Positions 1 to 8,177 of a DNA stretch of 56,758 nt are shown piece by piece (the stretch's first letter is position 1; the number at the start of each line of letters is the position of its first letter). Location of the stretch: positions 1 to 56,758 of the forward strand of contig CALGQU010000171.1 in NCBI GenBank assembly GCA_937959125.1, given 5' to 3'. A model generated the notes under the pieces. The model did not search any database. It had not been told where the DNA came from and saw nothing but the letters and a program-made list of their open reading frames with translations. This DNA comes from an uncultured Croceitalea sp. (GTDB lineage: Bacteria; Bacteroidota; Bacteroidia; Flavobacteriales; Flavobacteriaceae). The position numbers and the translations under genes are program-made.

Positions 1-49
1 TTTGTTGTCATAATCAGTTTTTATGTTAAAATTTTATCAAAGAAACAAA

Positions 50-81
50 AATTTATAAAACAATCGTTTGTTTTATAAATT
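50..81. repeat. Perfect AT-rich inverted repeat (operator or hairpin)
   Basis: Two 14-bp arms, AATTTATAAAACAA at 50-63 and its exact reverse complement at 68-81, flank a 4-base TCGT centre. There is no T-run typical of a terminator right after either arm. A dimeric-regulator operator for a gene to the left of the window, or a cruciform/hairpin, are both possible. The symmetry is seen directly; the role is inference. Confidence 0.6.
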
Positions 82-187
82 AAATTATTTCCAAGTTTGT
101 TAGCGAGTAACGAAACGCATTACTTAAACCCTTAATCCTAATCCTTGAATAAGGTATTTTTTAGTCTTAGAGACACCTTGCTTATTC

Positions 188-215
188 AATTGCAAAAAAA
201 TGGCTTTTTGTAATT
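188..215. repeat. Imperfect hairpin
   Basis: AATTGCAAAAA at 188-198 pairs with TTTTTGTAATT at 205-215 (one G-T wobble) around a 6-base loop. It could be a weak terminator or a chance feature of AT-rich DNA. Confidence 0.3.
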
Positions 216-823
216 CCCCTTAATTGATTAAATATCTTAAAATAAAATGGTTAACTATTATTTATTCAAAAAAAGCCCCTAAGATGGAGGACTGATAATA
301 AGCCCTTGCACTGGCGAAGAACCATTTCCTTTTTTATATTTCAATCGGAAAAAGAGCATTTTATTCAGGTTGATTTTGATGATAGTTATCAAACAAACCT
401 TTGTGTAATTTGGAGTAATTTTAAAAATAAAATTTCTTAAAGAAAAGTTAAGGAACAGTATTAAAAGGGATGTGCCATCGCATTTAGGGTAAAACGTGTC
501 TCGTTATCCAAATTATAGGGAATCTCTTCCTTCTTAAAAATTTTAAGTCCCATAACAAATAGGTTACTGCGGGTTAACATTTTTTGCGGGCGTCGAACTT
601 CACACGTACTTTAATTTGCCAAGGACTCACTTCTATGTACGCTAAGGACAATGTTAATACCTAGGAAGTGGGCTTATGCGGTGATGAGAGATCACTGTTG
701 ATGAAGAAATGGTTGAAATCACGAGGTGCCGGACCAGCATCAAGACAATAAACGTAATAAAGGAAAACTTAGCTATTTTTTCTGCCTGGTACGCATGTAA
801 CTGCGAAATAGGCCATTATGGGT

Positions 824-2002
824 TTACAGTACATTGGGATTCCAATCTACTGCTTTTTTATTATAAAGTGCATCCAGGCCCATTTGCACACAAACGGCGG
901 TTTTAGCTCCGGTGAGCATATCGGATTTTGGTTTACTATGGTATGTTATACTTTGTCCAAAATCATATAGCGCCTGCTTGGTAGGGTCCAGATGTGTTAC
1001 TTTAATTGGAATCCCCTTGCTTTGGTTCCAATCTATCGTAGCTCCAGAAACACCATCTAGTTCACCTATTTCCTTGTCCTCAGGTTTTTTTTCTGGGTAG
1101 AGCCAAGCTTCGGTATACCCTATGGTAATGGTCCCTTTATCACCTAGAATCTTTATTTGATAATCATCTTTTGAATTACTGGTAAGACAAGTGAATGTGG
1201 CTCTTACACCACTTGAATAGGTATAAATCATATGGATGTTATCATACGTTTCCCGACCATCTTTCCAATAATCAATACCTCCATCACCTATGACTTTTAT
1301 AGGAACATCATCCAGTAGCCAATTTGAAAAATCCAATTGGTGCGAACACAGTTCTGCCAAAAGGCCTCCTGAGAACTCACGATACATCCTCCAATTGATT
1401 TGTTTTTCATATTCAGGAATGGGAACGGGTCTTCGCCAATTGTTATTTCTGTTCCATTGGCAGTCAATGGCGGTTAGTTTCCCTATTTCCCCTTTTTTTA
1501 TCAAATCGACAACATGGGTGTATAATCTGGAATTGTGGTATTGGTGACCGGTTTGGAATATTTTGTTTGAAGTTGTCGCTTTGTCCGCTATTTTCTTTAT
1601 GGCTTCATATCCTTTTGCCAAGGTTTTTTCACAATAAATATGTTTGGCGGCGTCCATAGCGTCCAGTGCCATTTTCCCGTGACAGCTAAAAGGTGTGGCA
1701 ATGATTACGGCATCAATTTCCTTATTGTCCAGTAGTGCTCGGTAATCTGTGTATCCCTTTGCTTTTTTTCCAACTTTTTCCAATCCTTTTTGTAACCTAA
1801 AGGGCAGGGTATCACAACAGGCCATAACCTCAAGTTCTTGGATTTCATTAAGGATGGAAATAAGTCCTTGACCACGACTACCTGTTCCAATAATACCAAG
1901 GCGGATCACATTGTTGGTTGGTTGTTTTGCCATAGCTGTAGGTATCACCGCAGCCCCGGCAAGGGCCATTCCGGTCTTTGATATGAAATGCCTGCGCCTC
2001 AT
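824..2002 (-). CDS. Gfo/Idh/MocA family oxidoreductase, Tat-exported (last gene of uronate operon)
   Basis: This is an NAD(P)-dependent sugar oxidoreductase of 392 residues. It begins with a twin-arginine signal (RRRHFISK, then a hydrophobic stretch ending near TAMA, residues 1-25), so export to the periplasm with bound cofactor is likely. The Rossmann motif IIGTGSRGQG starts near residue 37, followed by the family's C-terminal alpha/beta domain. The usual EKP cofactor/active-site motif reads EKT (YCEKTLAKG), a small departure from the family. It starts 3 bases after the stop of the upstream paralogue at 2006-3337 and closes the operon. Together with that paralogue and the DUF1080 protein it suggests 3-keto-glycoside chemistry; the substrate is inferred, the family is clear. 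Confidence 0.88.
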   Translation of the reverse strand: MRRRHFISKTGMALAGAAVIPTAMAKQPTNNVIRLGIIGTGSRGQGLISILNEIQELEVMACCDTLPFRLQKGLEKVGKKAKGYTDYRALLDNKEIDAVIIATPFSCHGKMALDAMDAAKHIYCEKTLAKGYEAIKKIADKATTSNKIFQTGHQYHNSRLYTHVVDLIKKGEIGKLTAIDCQWNRNNNWRRPVPIPEYEKQINWRMYREFSGGLLAELCSHQLDFSNWLLDDVPIKVIGDGGIDYWKDGRETYDNIHMIYTYSSGVRATFTCLTSNSKDDYQIKILGDKGTITIGYTEAWLYPEKKPEDKEIGELDGVSGATIDWNQSKGIPIKVTHLDPTKQALYDFGQSITYHSKPKSDMLTGAKTAVCVQMGLDALYNKKAVDWNPNVL

Positions 2003-2005
2003 GTA

Positions 2006-3337
2006 TTAGAGTTTTGGTTCCCAGCCTTTTTCATATTCCCTTTTCCAACTTTTTTGCATAATGGCATCATTGTTCAAGATTTTCCCTGTTGTAACATCTA
2101 CTTCAAGCGTTTGACCGGCATCTTGTGCCATATTGCCAAGATGACAGAGCATAGTGGATATACTAGCGTCATTAATGTCCGAATTTAAGGATTCATCCTT
2201 ACGTATGGCATTGAAAAAATTGCCAACGTGGTTGATATCCAAACCACCTATACCTTGGGTATTGGTAGTCGCACTCTGGGACGTCTCAAACTCAAATTTA
2301 ATCGGATTTCCACCAAGGTCATACAATTTATAAAAATTTCTACTTAACTCAATACTTCCTTTAGAGCCATAGATCGTTGCACCTCTTCCAGGGCTTTCAG
2401 GTTTAATGACACCTCTGCTATGGCCTTTCCAGCTAATACGTTTGTTATTTGGAAATGTATAGGTGACATCTTGATTGTCGGTGAATTCCCAGTCATCATT
2501 GTAGGTGTATTTTCCGCCGAATGAAGTTACCGATGTTGGTAGGTCTACGCCAAGTGCCCATCTACAAATATCAATTTCATGTGTCCCGTTATTGTGTATT
2601 TCCCCTGTACCCCAGGTACGGAACCAATGCCAATTATATGGATGTACATTGTCACGGTAGTTTTCTCGTGGGGCGGGTCCCTGCCACATTTCCCAATCCA
2701 GGGTTTTTGGGACATCTACCTTGGTTCCGGTACCAATGGTCCCTCTATTATTGGAATAGTAGGCTTCTCCTTTATAGACTTCCCCAATAATTCCATTCCT
2801 TATATCCTTGATGGCAGTAGCAGAAGTTCGCGCAGATCTTTGTTGGTTGCCCATTTGGACTTTTTTGCCATATTTCTTTTGGGCCGCTACCAAAAGATCA
2901 TTTTCATGTGGATTGTGGCTGCACGGTTTTTCAACATAGACATGCTTACCTGCCTGTAGGGCCAAAATGGCCATAGGTGCATGCCAGTGTTCCGGAGTTG
3001 CAATAAAGACAGCGTCTACATCTTTATCTTCCAATATTTTTCGAAAGTCCTTTTCTACCTTGGGGACATAACCAATATTCTTTTGGCACCAGTTGTTATG
3101 ATTTTCAAGGATCACATCGTCCACATCACAGTTATATAGGATTTTTGCGTTGGGGTCTTTGTTGATGGCGATTACATGTGCCTTAGCGCGACTTCTTACA
3201 CCAATTATAGCTACTCCAATATGATCATTTGCACCAGATGTTTGTGTAAATCCATTGTTGGGGAATAACATTCCTCCTATGGCCAGACCGCCCGTGCCAA
3301 AAGTTGTTTTTTTAATGAAGCTTCTTCTCGTTCCCAT
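2006..3337 (-). CDS. Gfo/Idh/MocA family oxidoreductase, Tat-exported
   Basis: A 443-residue dehydrogenase with a textbook Tat signal (TRRSFIKK at residues 3-10, then a Gly-rich hydrophobic segment). The nucleotide-binding motif VAIIGVRSRAKAH lies near residues 42-54 and the conserved EKP is present (HVYVEKPCSHN). The region after it is the longer version of the family's C-terminal domain (GTGEIHNNGTHEIDICRWAL), which carries the usual His-rich active-site segment. It sits 10 bases downstream of the DUF1080 gene and 3 bases upstream of a second family member. Related Bacteroidota enzymes oxidise C3 of glycosides or reduce 3-keto sugars; whether this one acts on a glucuronide is inference from the operon. 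Confidence 0.88.
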   Translation of the reverse strand: MGTRRSFIKKTTFGTGGLAIGGMLFPNNGFTQTSGANDHIGVAIIGVRSRAKAHVIAINKDPNAKILYNCDVDDVILENHNNWCQKNIGYVPKVEKDFRKILEDKDVDAVFIATPEHWHAPMAILALQAGKHVYVEKPCSHNPHENDLLVAAQKKYGKKVQMGNQQRSARTSATAIKDIRNGIIGEVYKGEAYYSNNRGTIGTGTKVDVPKTLDWEMWQGPAPRENYRDNVHPYNWHWFRTWGTGEIHNNGTHEIDICRWALGVDLPTSVTSFGGKYTYNDDWEFTDNQDVTYTFPNNKRISWKGHSRGVIKPESPGRGATIYGSKGSIELSRNFYKLYDLGGNPIKFEFETSQSATTNTQGIGGLDINHVGNFFNAIRKDESLNSDINDASISTMLCHLGNMAQDAGQTLEVDVTTGKILNNDAIMQKSWKREYEKGWEPKL

Positions 3338-3347
3338 GCTTTTTTAA

Positions 3348-4730
3348 TTAAAGTTGTCTAAGTTTTATTGATCTAAAGGATACCTTATCCCCATGGTCTT
3401 GTAATAGGATGTTGCCCTTGTCCGCTTCTCCAAATTCTGGCCAAATCTTATACTTGCTTTCTTGGACCAATTTTTTATAAGCGTCACTTTTTCGTTCGTA
3501 TTCCAGGACTTTCATTCCGTTTAACCAATGCTCTACATGGTTGTTCTTTGAAATGATATGTGCGGTATTCCATTGTCCAATGGGCTTCACATATTTTGTT
3601 TTGCTAGCTTGGATAAGATCGTATAGGGAGCCTATTGTTCTGCTGCCCTCATGATTACCTAATTTTGCATCTGGATGCAGGGCATCATCCAATAGTTGAA
3701 ATTCAAGTCCAATGGAAGAACCTGCTCCTTTGTTCAAATCAGTATTCACGTAGTACTTTATACCGCTATTTGCAGCGGCTGTCAATTTAAAGTCCAATTT
3801 AAGCTCAAAATCGCCATATAATTTTTCCGTAACGATGTCCCCACCTCCAACGGACTCCCCACCGCCTGAAGGCAATACGGAAAGCTCCCCATTGGCCATA
3901 ACCCAACCTTCTTCTGGAAAACGATCCAATTTTGCACCGCGCCAACCCTTGGTAGTGCTGCCATCCCAAAGCAACTCCCAGCCGTTTTCCACCTCTTTGG
4001 CGGTAAGGCTATTTTTTGTGATTATGGGATCCAAAGGACTTTCTTGGCTGTATTTCCCTAGATCTTGGGTAAGGATATTAATGTTCTTCCAGCGGATTTC
4101 CGTCCCTGCCTTTTCCTCTTCTTTAATGCTGTGCACTTGTAATCCTATAAATCCGGTCGCTGTTGCATCATCAATAAGATATGCGGCGGGGATATCGTTT
4201 ATCCACGTTTTTAAGGTGTCTCCAATGGCCTCTATACGGTAATGGTTCCATTCATTTTGTTTGAAGGCTTTGCTGGCGGCTTCATTTTCTGACAACGGAT
4301 TTAGCCAACCCCTGCGAGCTTCATCATAAAGGCCTGCACTCCATGCCCTGTCCGATGGGTCAATCTCCACTTGGTAGCCGTGTACGCGTCCATTTTTATA
4401 CAACGGCAGACTGTTGCTCCGTATTTGTATACCGGAATTCATGCTTGGGTCCACCAAAAATTCCAATTCCAAAATGAAATCGCCATATAAGGTTTCGGTG
4501 CTAAGAAACGTATTTGGGGTATCATGTTTTGTAGTGCCAACGATGGCACCATTTACAATGCTGTATGCCGCATCACCTCCCTTTACCGTCCAACCATCAA
4601 AATTTTCACCATTGAATAGGGGTACCCAAGGAGTATCATCTTTTGGTTTTTGGCTACAGCCCGTCATAAGGACCGCCAGAATCAAAATAGGTGCAACGTT
4701 TTTTAAAAAAATTCGTTGTTTGGTTTTCAT
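3348..4730 (-). CDS. Lipoprotein with two DUF1080 (3-keto-disaccharide hydrolase) domains
   Basis: A 460-residue secreted lipoprotein. The signal peptide ends in a lipobox with Cys25 (LMTGC). Two DUF1080/concanavalin-like domains follow in tandem: one from about residue 37 (PLFNGENFDGWTVKGGD) to 217 and one from about 250 (LLWDGSTTKGWRG) to 460. The family (PF06439) is described as hydrolysing or eliminating 3-keto-glycosides after a Gfo/Idh/MocA enzyme has oxidised C3. Its place directly upstream of two exported Gfo/Idh proteins fits that pathway. The gap to the TRAP permease gene is only 27 bases, so it belongs to the same transcript. The substrate is unknown; a uronic-acid glycoside is my inference. 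Confidence 0.87.
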   Translation of the reverse strand: MKTKQRIFLKNVAPILILAVLMTGCSQKPKDDTPWVPLFNGENFDGWTVKGGDAAYSIVNGAIVGTTKHDTPNTFLSTETLYGDFILELEFLVDPSMNSGIQIRSNSLPLYKNGRVHGYQVEIDPSDRAWSAGLYDEARRGWLNPLSENEAASKAFKQNEWNHYRIEAIGDTLKTWINDIPAAYLIDDATATGFIGLQVHSIKEEEKAGTEIRWKNINILTQDLGKYSQESPLDPIITKNSLTAKEVENGWELLWDGSTTKGWRGAKLDRFPEEGWVMANGELSVLPSGGGESVGGGDIVTEKLYGDFELKLDFKLTAAANSGIKYYVNTDLNKGAGSSIGLEFQLLDDALHPDAKLGNHEGSRTIGSLYDLIQASKTKYVKPIGQWNTAHIISKNNHVEHWLNGMKVLEYERKSDAYKKLVQESKYKIWPEFGEADKGNILLQDHGDKVSFRSIKLRQL

Positions 4731-4757
4731 TTGTTTGCGTATTAAATGGGTTAAGGA

Positions 4758-6053
4758 TTATAAATCAAATAAACTGGGTAACCACATGGTCAGTTCTGGT
4801 ATATAAGTAATTAGGAAAAGTGCCACTATCATGGCCAAAAACAAGGGTAATAAAGGTTTCATGACCTTTTGTATAGAGGTTTTGGCCACACCCACACCCA
4901 CAAAGAGTACTGATCCAACGGGAGGGGTACATAGCCCTACGCAAAGATTAAGCACCATGATAATACCAAAGTGAACCGGATCCAATCCTAATTTTGTGAC
5001 TACAGGCAAGAAAATGGGTGTAAAAATCAATACAGCAGGCGTCATATCCATAAATACACCTACAAAAAGCAACAAGAGATTGATAATCAGTAGTATTACA
5101 ATCTTATTATCACTTACGCCCAGTAAGACACTACTTATTTCTTGAGGGATATTTTCAAATGACAATACCCAGGACATGCTCATTGAAGCGCCGATCAACA
5201 GCATGACGATAGCCGTAGTAGAAGAAGATGACAGTAATATTTGGGGTAGGTTTTTGAAAGAGATCTCCTTATAGTAAAAGCCCAAAAGTAACGTGTATAG
5301 TACTGCTATTGCCGATGCTTCCGTAGCCGTGAAAATACCCAGCACAATACCACCTATTACCAGTACCAGAAGAAAAAGGCTGGGTAATGCCTGGACAAAG
5401 GTTTTGCCTATCTCTTTAAATGAACTTCGTTTACCTAAACGGTATCCTTTCTTTTTTGCCCATAACGATGCCACGACCATCAACAAAAGACCGGTAAGGA
5501 TCCCGGGAACGTATCCTGCTAGAAAAAGAGCGGCAATAGAGGCACCGCCGCTTGCCAAAGAATATACAATGAGTACATTACTGGGAGGAATGATAAGACC
5601 TGTTGTTGCAGAGGTGATATTGACAGCTGCACCAAACTCTTTGGAATATCCTTCTTTTTCCATTTCTGGACCTAAAATACTTCCCATAGCAGAAGCAGAA
5701 GCCATGGCAGACCCTGCAATGGCTCCCATTAACATTGCGGCAATAACATTGATCAAGGCCAATCCTCCCGGCAAGGCCCCTACCAGTGTTTTGGCAAATG
5801 CAATGAGCCTATGGGCAATGCCGCCCTTATTCATCAAATCCCCGGAAAGCACAAAAAATGGTATGGCCAACAGGGCAAAACTATCTAAGCCTACGCTCAT
5901 ACGCTGGGATATGGCAGTAAGCGCCGGTAAGGTTGGTATGCTTATCAAAATGGTCAATAATGAGGAGATGGCAATACTCCATGCAACGGGTGTTCCTATG
6001 GACAATAGCCCTATAAAACTCAATATTAACACTAGTACGGGGATATATTCCAT
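4758..6053 (-). CDS. TRAP transporter large permease (DctM family)
   Basis: A 431-residue, very hydrophobic protein with the alternating hydrophobic/Gly-rich segments of the TRAP large membrane subunit (about 12-13 helices). Family landmarks are FALLAIPFFVLSGDLMNKGG near residue 60 and MGAIAGSAMASASAMGSI near 113-130. It forms the ion-coupled translocation channel with the small subunit encoded 5 bases upstream. The substrate is set by the periplasmic binding protein two genes upstream, most likely a hexuronate given the surrounding catabolic genes. A 267-codon open frame on the opposite strand is only a shadow of this gene. Confidence 0.93.
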   Translation of the reverse strand: MEYIPVLVLILSFIGLLSIGTPVAWSIAISSLLTILISIPTLPALTAISQRMSVGLDSFALLAIPFFVLSGDLMNKGGIAHRLIAFAKTLVGALPGGLALINVIAAMLMGAIAGSAMASASAMGSILGPEMEKEGYSKEFGAAVNITSATTGLIIPPSNVLIVYSLASGGASIAALFLAGYVPGILTGLLLMVVASLWAKKKGYRLGKRSSFKEIGKTFVQALPSLFLLVLVIGGIVLGIFTATEASAIAVLYTLLLGFYYKEISFKNLPQILLSSSSTTAIVMLLIGASMSMSWVLSFENIPQEISSVLLGVSDNKIVILLIINLLLLFVGVFMDMTPAVLIFTPIFLPVVTKLGLDPVHFGIIMVLNLCVGLCTPPVGSVLFVGVGVAKTSIQKVMKPLLPLFLAMIVALFLITYIPELTMWLPSLFDL

Positions 6054-6058
6054 GGGTA

Positions 6059-6514
6059 TTATTTTTTTAGGATGTCAAAGACTTTATAAAACATAATCAA
6101 TAGACCGCTGAGCGGCATTACAAGGTAGACCACGGAGAGGGGCAGTTTGAGTGCAGGGGAATATTGCTCCAATATGAATGTTAAAAAAACCAACCTAGAC
6201 CCCCCAATGACCAGAGTGAACAGTGCAAAAAAGAAAATGGCGAGGTTAACTATTGTTTTCAATTTTGCCTGTTTTTGTGCATTTAGTTTCTTGGGAAGAA
6301 AATCAATGGCCACATGGGCATTTTGACCAGAAACGTATGCCGCGCCCAATATTCCCAACCAAATCATTAAATATCTGGCCAGTTCATCCGTAAACGAGCT
6401 TGGTGCGCCTAGTATATACCTGCTAAAAACCTGCCAGAGCACATTTATTACCATCAACGACATTAAGATCACTAAAAGTCGTGATAGCAACTTATCTATT
6501 ATCCTGCGCGCCAT
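6059..6514 (-). CDS. TRAP transporter small permease (DctQ family)
   Basis: A 151-residue protein with four predicted membrane segments. It carries the DctQ landmarks: an N-terminal helix, then NVLWQVFSRYILGAPSSFTDELARYLMIW, where the conserved E-x-A-R-x-L element lies. It pairs with the large permease encoded just downstream and the binding protein encoded 3 bases upstream. Length and order (P-Q-M) are typical of TRAP loci. Confidence 0.92.
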   Translation of the reverse strand: MARRIIDKLLSRLLVILMSLMVINVLWQVFSRYILGAPSSFTDELARYLMIWLGILGAAYVSGQNAHVAIDFLPKKLNAQKQAKLKTIVNLAIFFFALFTLVIGGSRLVFLTFILEQYSPALKLPLSVVYLVMPLSGLLIMFYKVFDILKK

Positions 6515-6517
6515 AAT

Positions 6518-7498
6518 CTAATTTGTATTTTGTATTACACGTATCAGCCGATCTATTTCCTCATCTTTTCTATATTCTGCATATACGGTATTCACTTTTT
6601 CTGAAAAATTGGTTTTATCCGGTCTTAACACTTGCACTCCTGCCTTCTGCACCGCCTCCAGTGCTTCTTCTTCAGCATCAAGCCATAGGACTCTTTGGTA
6701 GGCAATGGAATTTTCAACTACTTGGCCCATCCATTTTTGTTGTTGTTCTGACAACCCTTCCCATAAATGCGTGCCTGCCACCAAAACATCTGGAATAATG
6801 GTATGTTCGTCCAAAGTATAGTATTTACATACTTCATAATGACGGGACAGATAAAAACTTGGCGGGTTGTTTTCCGCCCCATCAATAACACCCTGCTGTA
6901 ATGAGGTATAAATCTCACCCCAGGAAATAGGCGTGGGGGAACCACCTAATGCTTTTACCATGCCTATGGCAGTCTTGCTCTCCATTACCCGTATTTTAAG
7001 TCCTTTTAAATCTTCAGGAGTTTCTATTGGGTTTTTTTTGGTGTAAAAACTACGACTACCGGAATCATAATATCCCAATCCTTTGAGTCTATACTTTTTA
7101 CAGTCCTCTAGTAGTTCTTTTCCCAATTCGCCATCAAATACCTTAAAGGCATGGTCCCTATCCCTAAAAATAAAAGGGAGCCCAAAGACGCGCATTCTTG
7201 GCGAGAAGTTTTCCATGACAGCTCCAGATACCTTGGTCATATCCAAAGCCCCAATTTGAAGTAGTTCCAAGCATTCGCGTTCTGTGCCCAATTGTTGGTT
7301 GGGATAAATGGTCATCTTCATTTGACCGTTGGAAACCTTCTCCAGCTCATCACCCATTCGCTGCATGGCCTTATGGACGGGATGGTTCACATCAAGACCA
7401 TGGGCCAGCTTTATGGTCTTTGTTTCGCTTAATCCATTGCATCCAATGAACAGGACGGCAACGATCGGCAACAGGTATTTGGTTTTATTAAAGATCAT
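6518..7498 (-). CDS. TRAP transporter substrate-binding lipoprotein (DctP family), likely hexuronate-binding
   Basis: A 326-residue extracytoplasmic binding protein. It carries a lipobox with Cys20 (LFIGC), so it is anchored to a membrane in the periplasm. The conserved carboxylate-clamping arginine is visible as Arg170 in GLKIRVMES, and the domain-hinge signature SWGEIYTSLQQGVIDGAENN follows. TRAP binding proteins of this subgroup often recognise uronates. The gene lies between KDPG aldolase and the two permease subunits, which argues for glucuronate and/or galacturonate. The exact ligand cannot be read from sequence. Confidence 0.9.
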   Translation of the reverse strand: MIFNKTKYLLPIVAVLFIGCNGLSETKTIKLAHGLDVNHPVHKAMQRMGDELEKVSNGQMKMTIYPNQQLGTERECLELLQIGALDMTKVSGAVMENFSPRMRVFGLPFIFRDRDHAFKVFDGELGKELLEDCKKYRLKGLGYYDSGSRSFYTKKNPIETPEDLKGLKIRVMESKTAIGMVKALGGSPTPISWGEIYTSLQQGVIDGAENNPPSFYLSRHYEVCKYYTLDEHTIIPDVLVAGTHLWEGLSEQQQKWMGQVVENSIAYQRVLWLDAEEEALEAVQKAGVQVLRPDKTNFSEKVNTVYAEYRKDEEIDRLIRVIQNTN

Positions 7499-8167
7499 TT
7501 ATTTTCTAAGCTTACTTATGAGTTGCAAGGTTTCCTTTACTTTGGCCGCTAAGCCAGCATAATCTTGATCAGCTATGATTTCCTTTGAAATTAATTTTGA
7601 CCCCATTCCAACGCAGAGTACCCCGGCATTGAACCACGCGGATAGATTCTCTTTGGTAGGCGATACGCCTCCTGTTGGCATAATGCTTGTCCAAGGGCAC
7701 GGTCCCAATATTGCTTTTACAAAATTGGGGCCATAGGTACCCCCTGGGAACAATTTGACCACTTCACAGCCATATTCTTCTGCTTGTGCAATTTCTGTTA
7801 GGGATCCGCAACCCGGGGACCAAAGTACTTTTCTTCTATTGCAGACTTTGGCGATATCTTCCCTAAAAACCGGGGTTACCACAAAATTTGCACCCTGTTG
7901 CATATACAAAGAGGCTGCACCAGCATCTGTAATTGAGCCGACGCCCAACATCATGCCGGGGAGCTCACTGTTGGCGTATTTTACGAGTTCACCAAATACT
8001 TCAAATGCAAAATCCCCCCTAGCCGTAAATTCCAATAACCGGGCTCCGCCATCATAGCACGCCTTAACTATTTTTTTTCCTATGCCCACATCAGAATGAA
8101 AGAATAAGGGAACCATCCCGGTTTCTTTCATAGCGTTGGCCACTTCTAATCTTGAATATTGTGCCAT
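7499..8167 (-). CDS. eda: KDPG aldolase (2-dehydro-3-deoxyphosphogluconate aldolase)
   Basis: Cleaves 2-keto-3-deoxy-6-phosphogluconate to pyruvate and glyceraldehyde-3-phosphate, the last step of the uronate route. I start it at the ATG at 8167 (MAQYSRLEVANAMKETG, 222 residues), 10 bases after the kdgK stop. The longer frame beginning at 8203 would overlap kdgK and adds 12 non-conserved residues. With this start the catalytic Glu is Glu46 in LEFTAR, with Arg50 for phosphate, and the Schiff-base lysine is Lys138 in VVKLFPG. The phosphate-binding MPTGGV follows. Length matches class I KDPG aldolases. Confidence 0.93.
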   Translation of the reverse strand: MAQYSRLEVANAMKETGMVPLFFHSDVGIGKKIVKACYDGGARLLEFTARGDFAFEVFGELVKYANSELPGMMLGVGSITDAGAASLYMQQGANFVVTPVFREDIAKVCNRRKVLWSPGCGSLTEIAQAEEYGCEVVKLFPGGTYGPNFVKAILGPCPWTSIMPTGGVSPTKENLSAWFNAGVLCVGMGSKLISKEIIADQDYAGLAAKVKETLQLISKLRK

Positions 8168-8177
8168 TTTTAATAAT

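Larger units (their letters stand above)
1..823. other. AT-rich intergenic region, no supported gene
   Basis: This stretch lies beyond the 3' end of the uronate operon and I can support no intact gene in it. It holds a perfect 14-bp-arm palindrome at 50-81 and a weaker hairpin at 188-215, each listed separately. On the minus strand at about 461-650 there are short open pieces in shifting frames; one of them ends at a TAA at 461-463. They could be the debris of a gene, but I recognise no family and chance is not excluded. Confidence 0.5.

Noticed and set aside
709-906. 65-codon plus-strand frame at the operon end
   Set aside because: Overlaps the 3' end of a clear Gfo/Idh gene on the other strand and shows no protein-like pattern.
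5293-6096. 267-codon open frame on the plus strand
   Set aside because: It lies wholly antisense to the well-supported TRAP large permease and has no recognisable domain; long antisense frames are common opposite membrane-protein genes.
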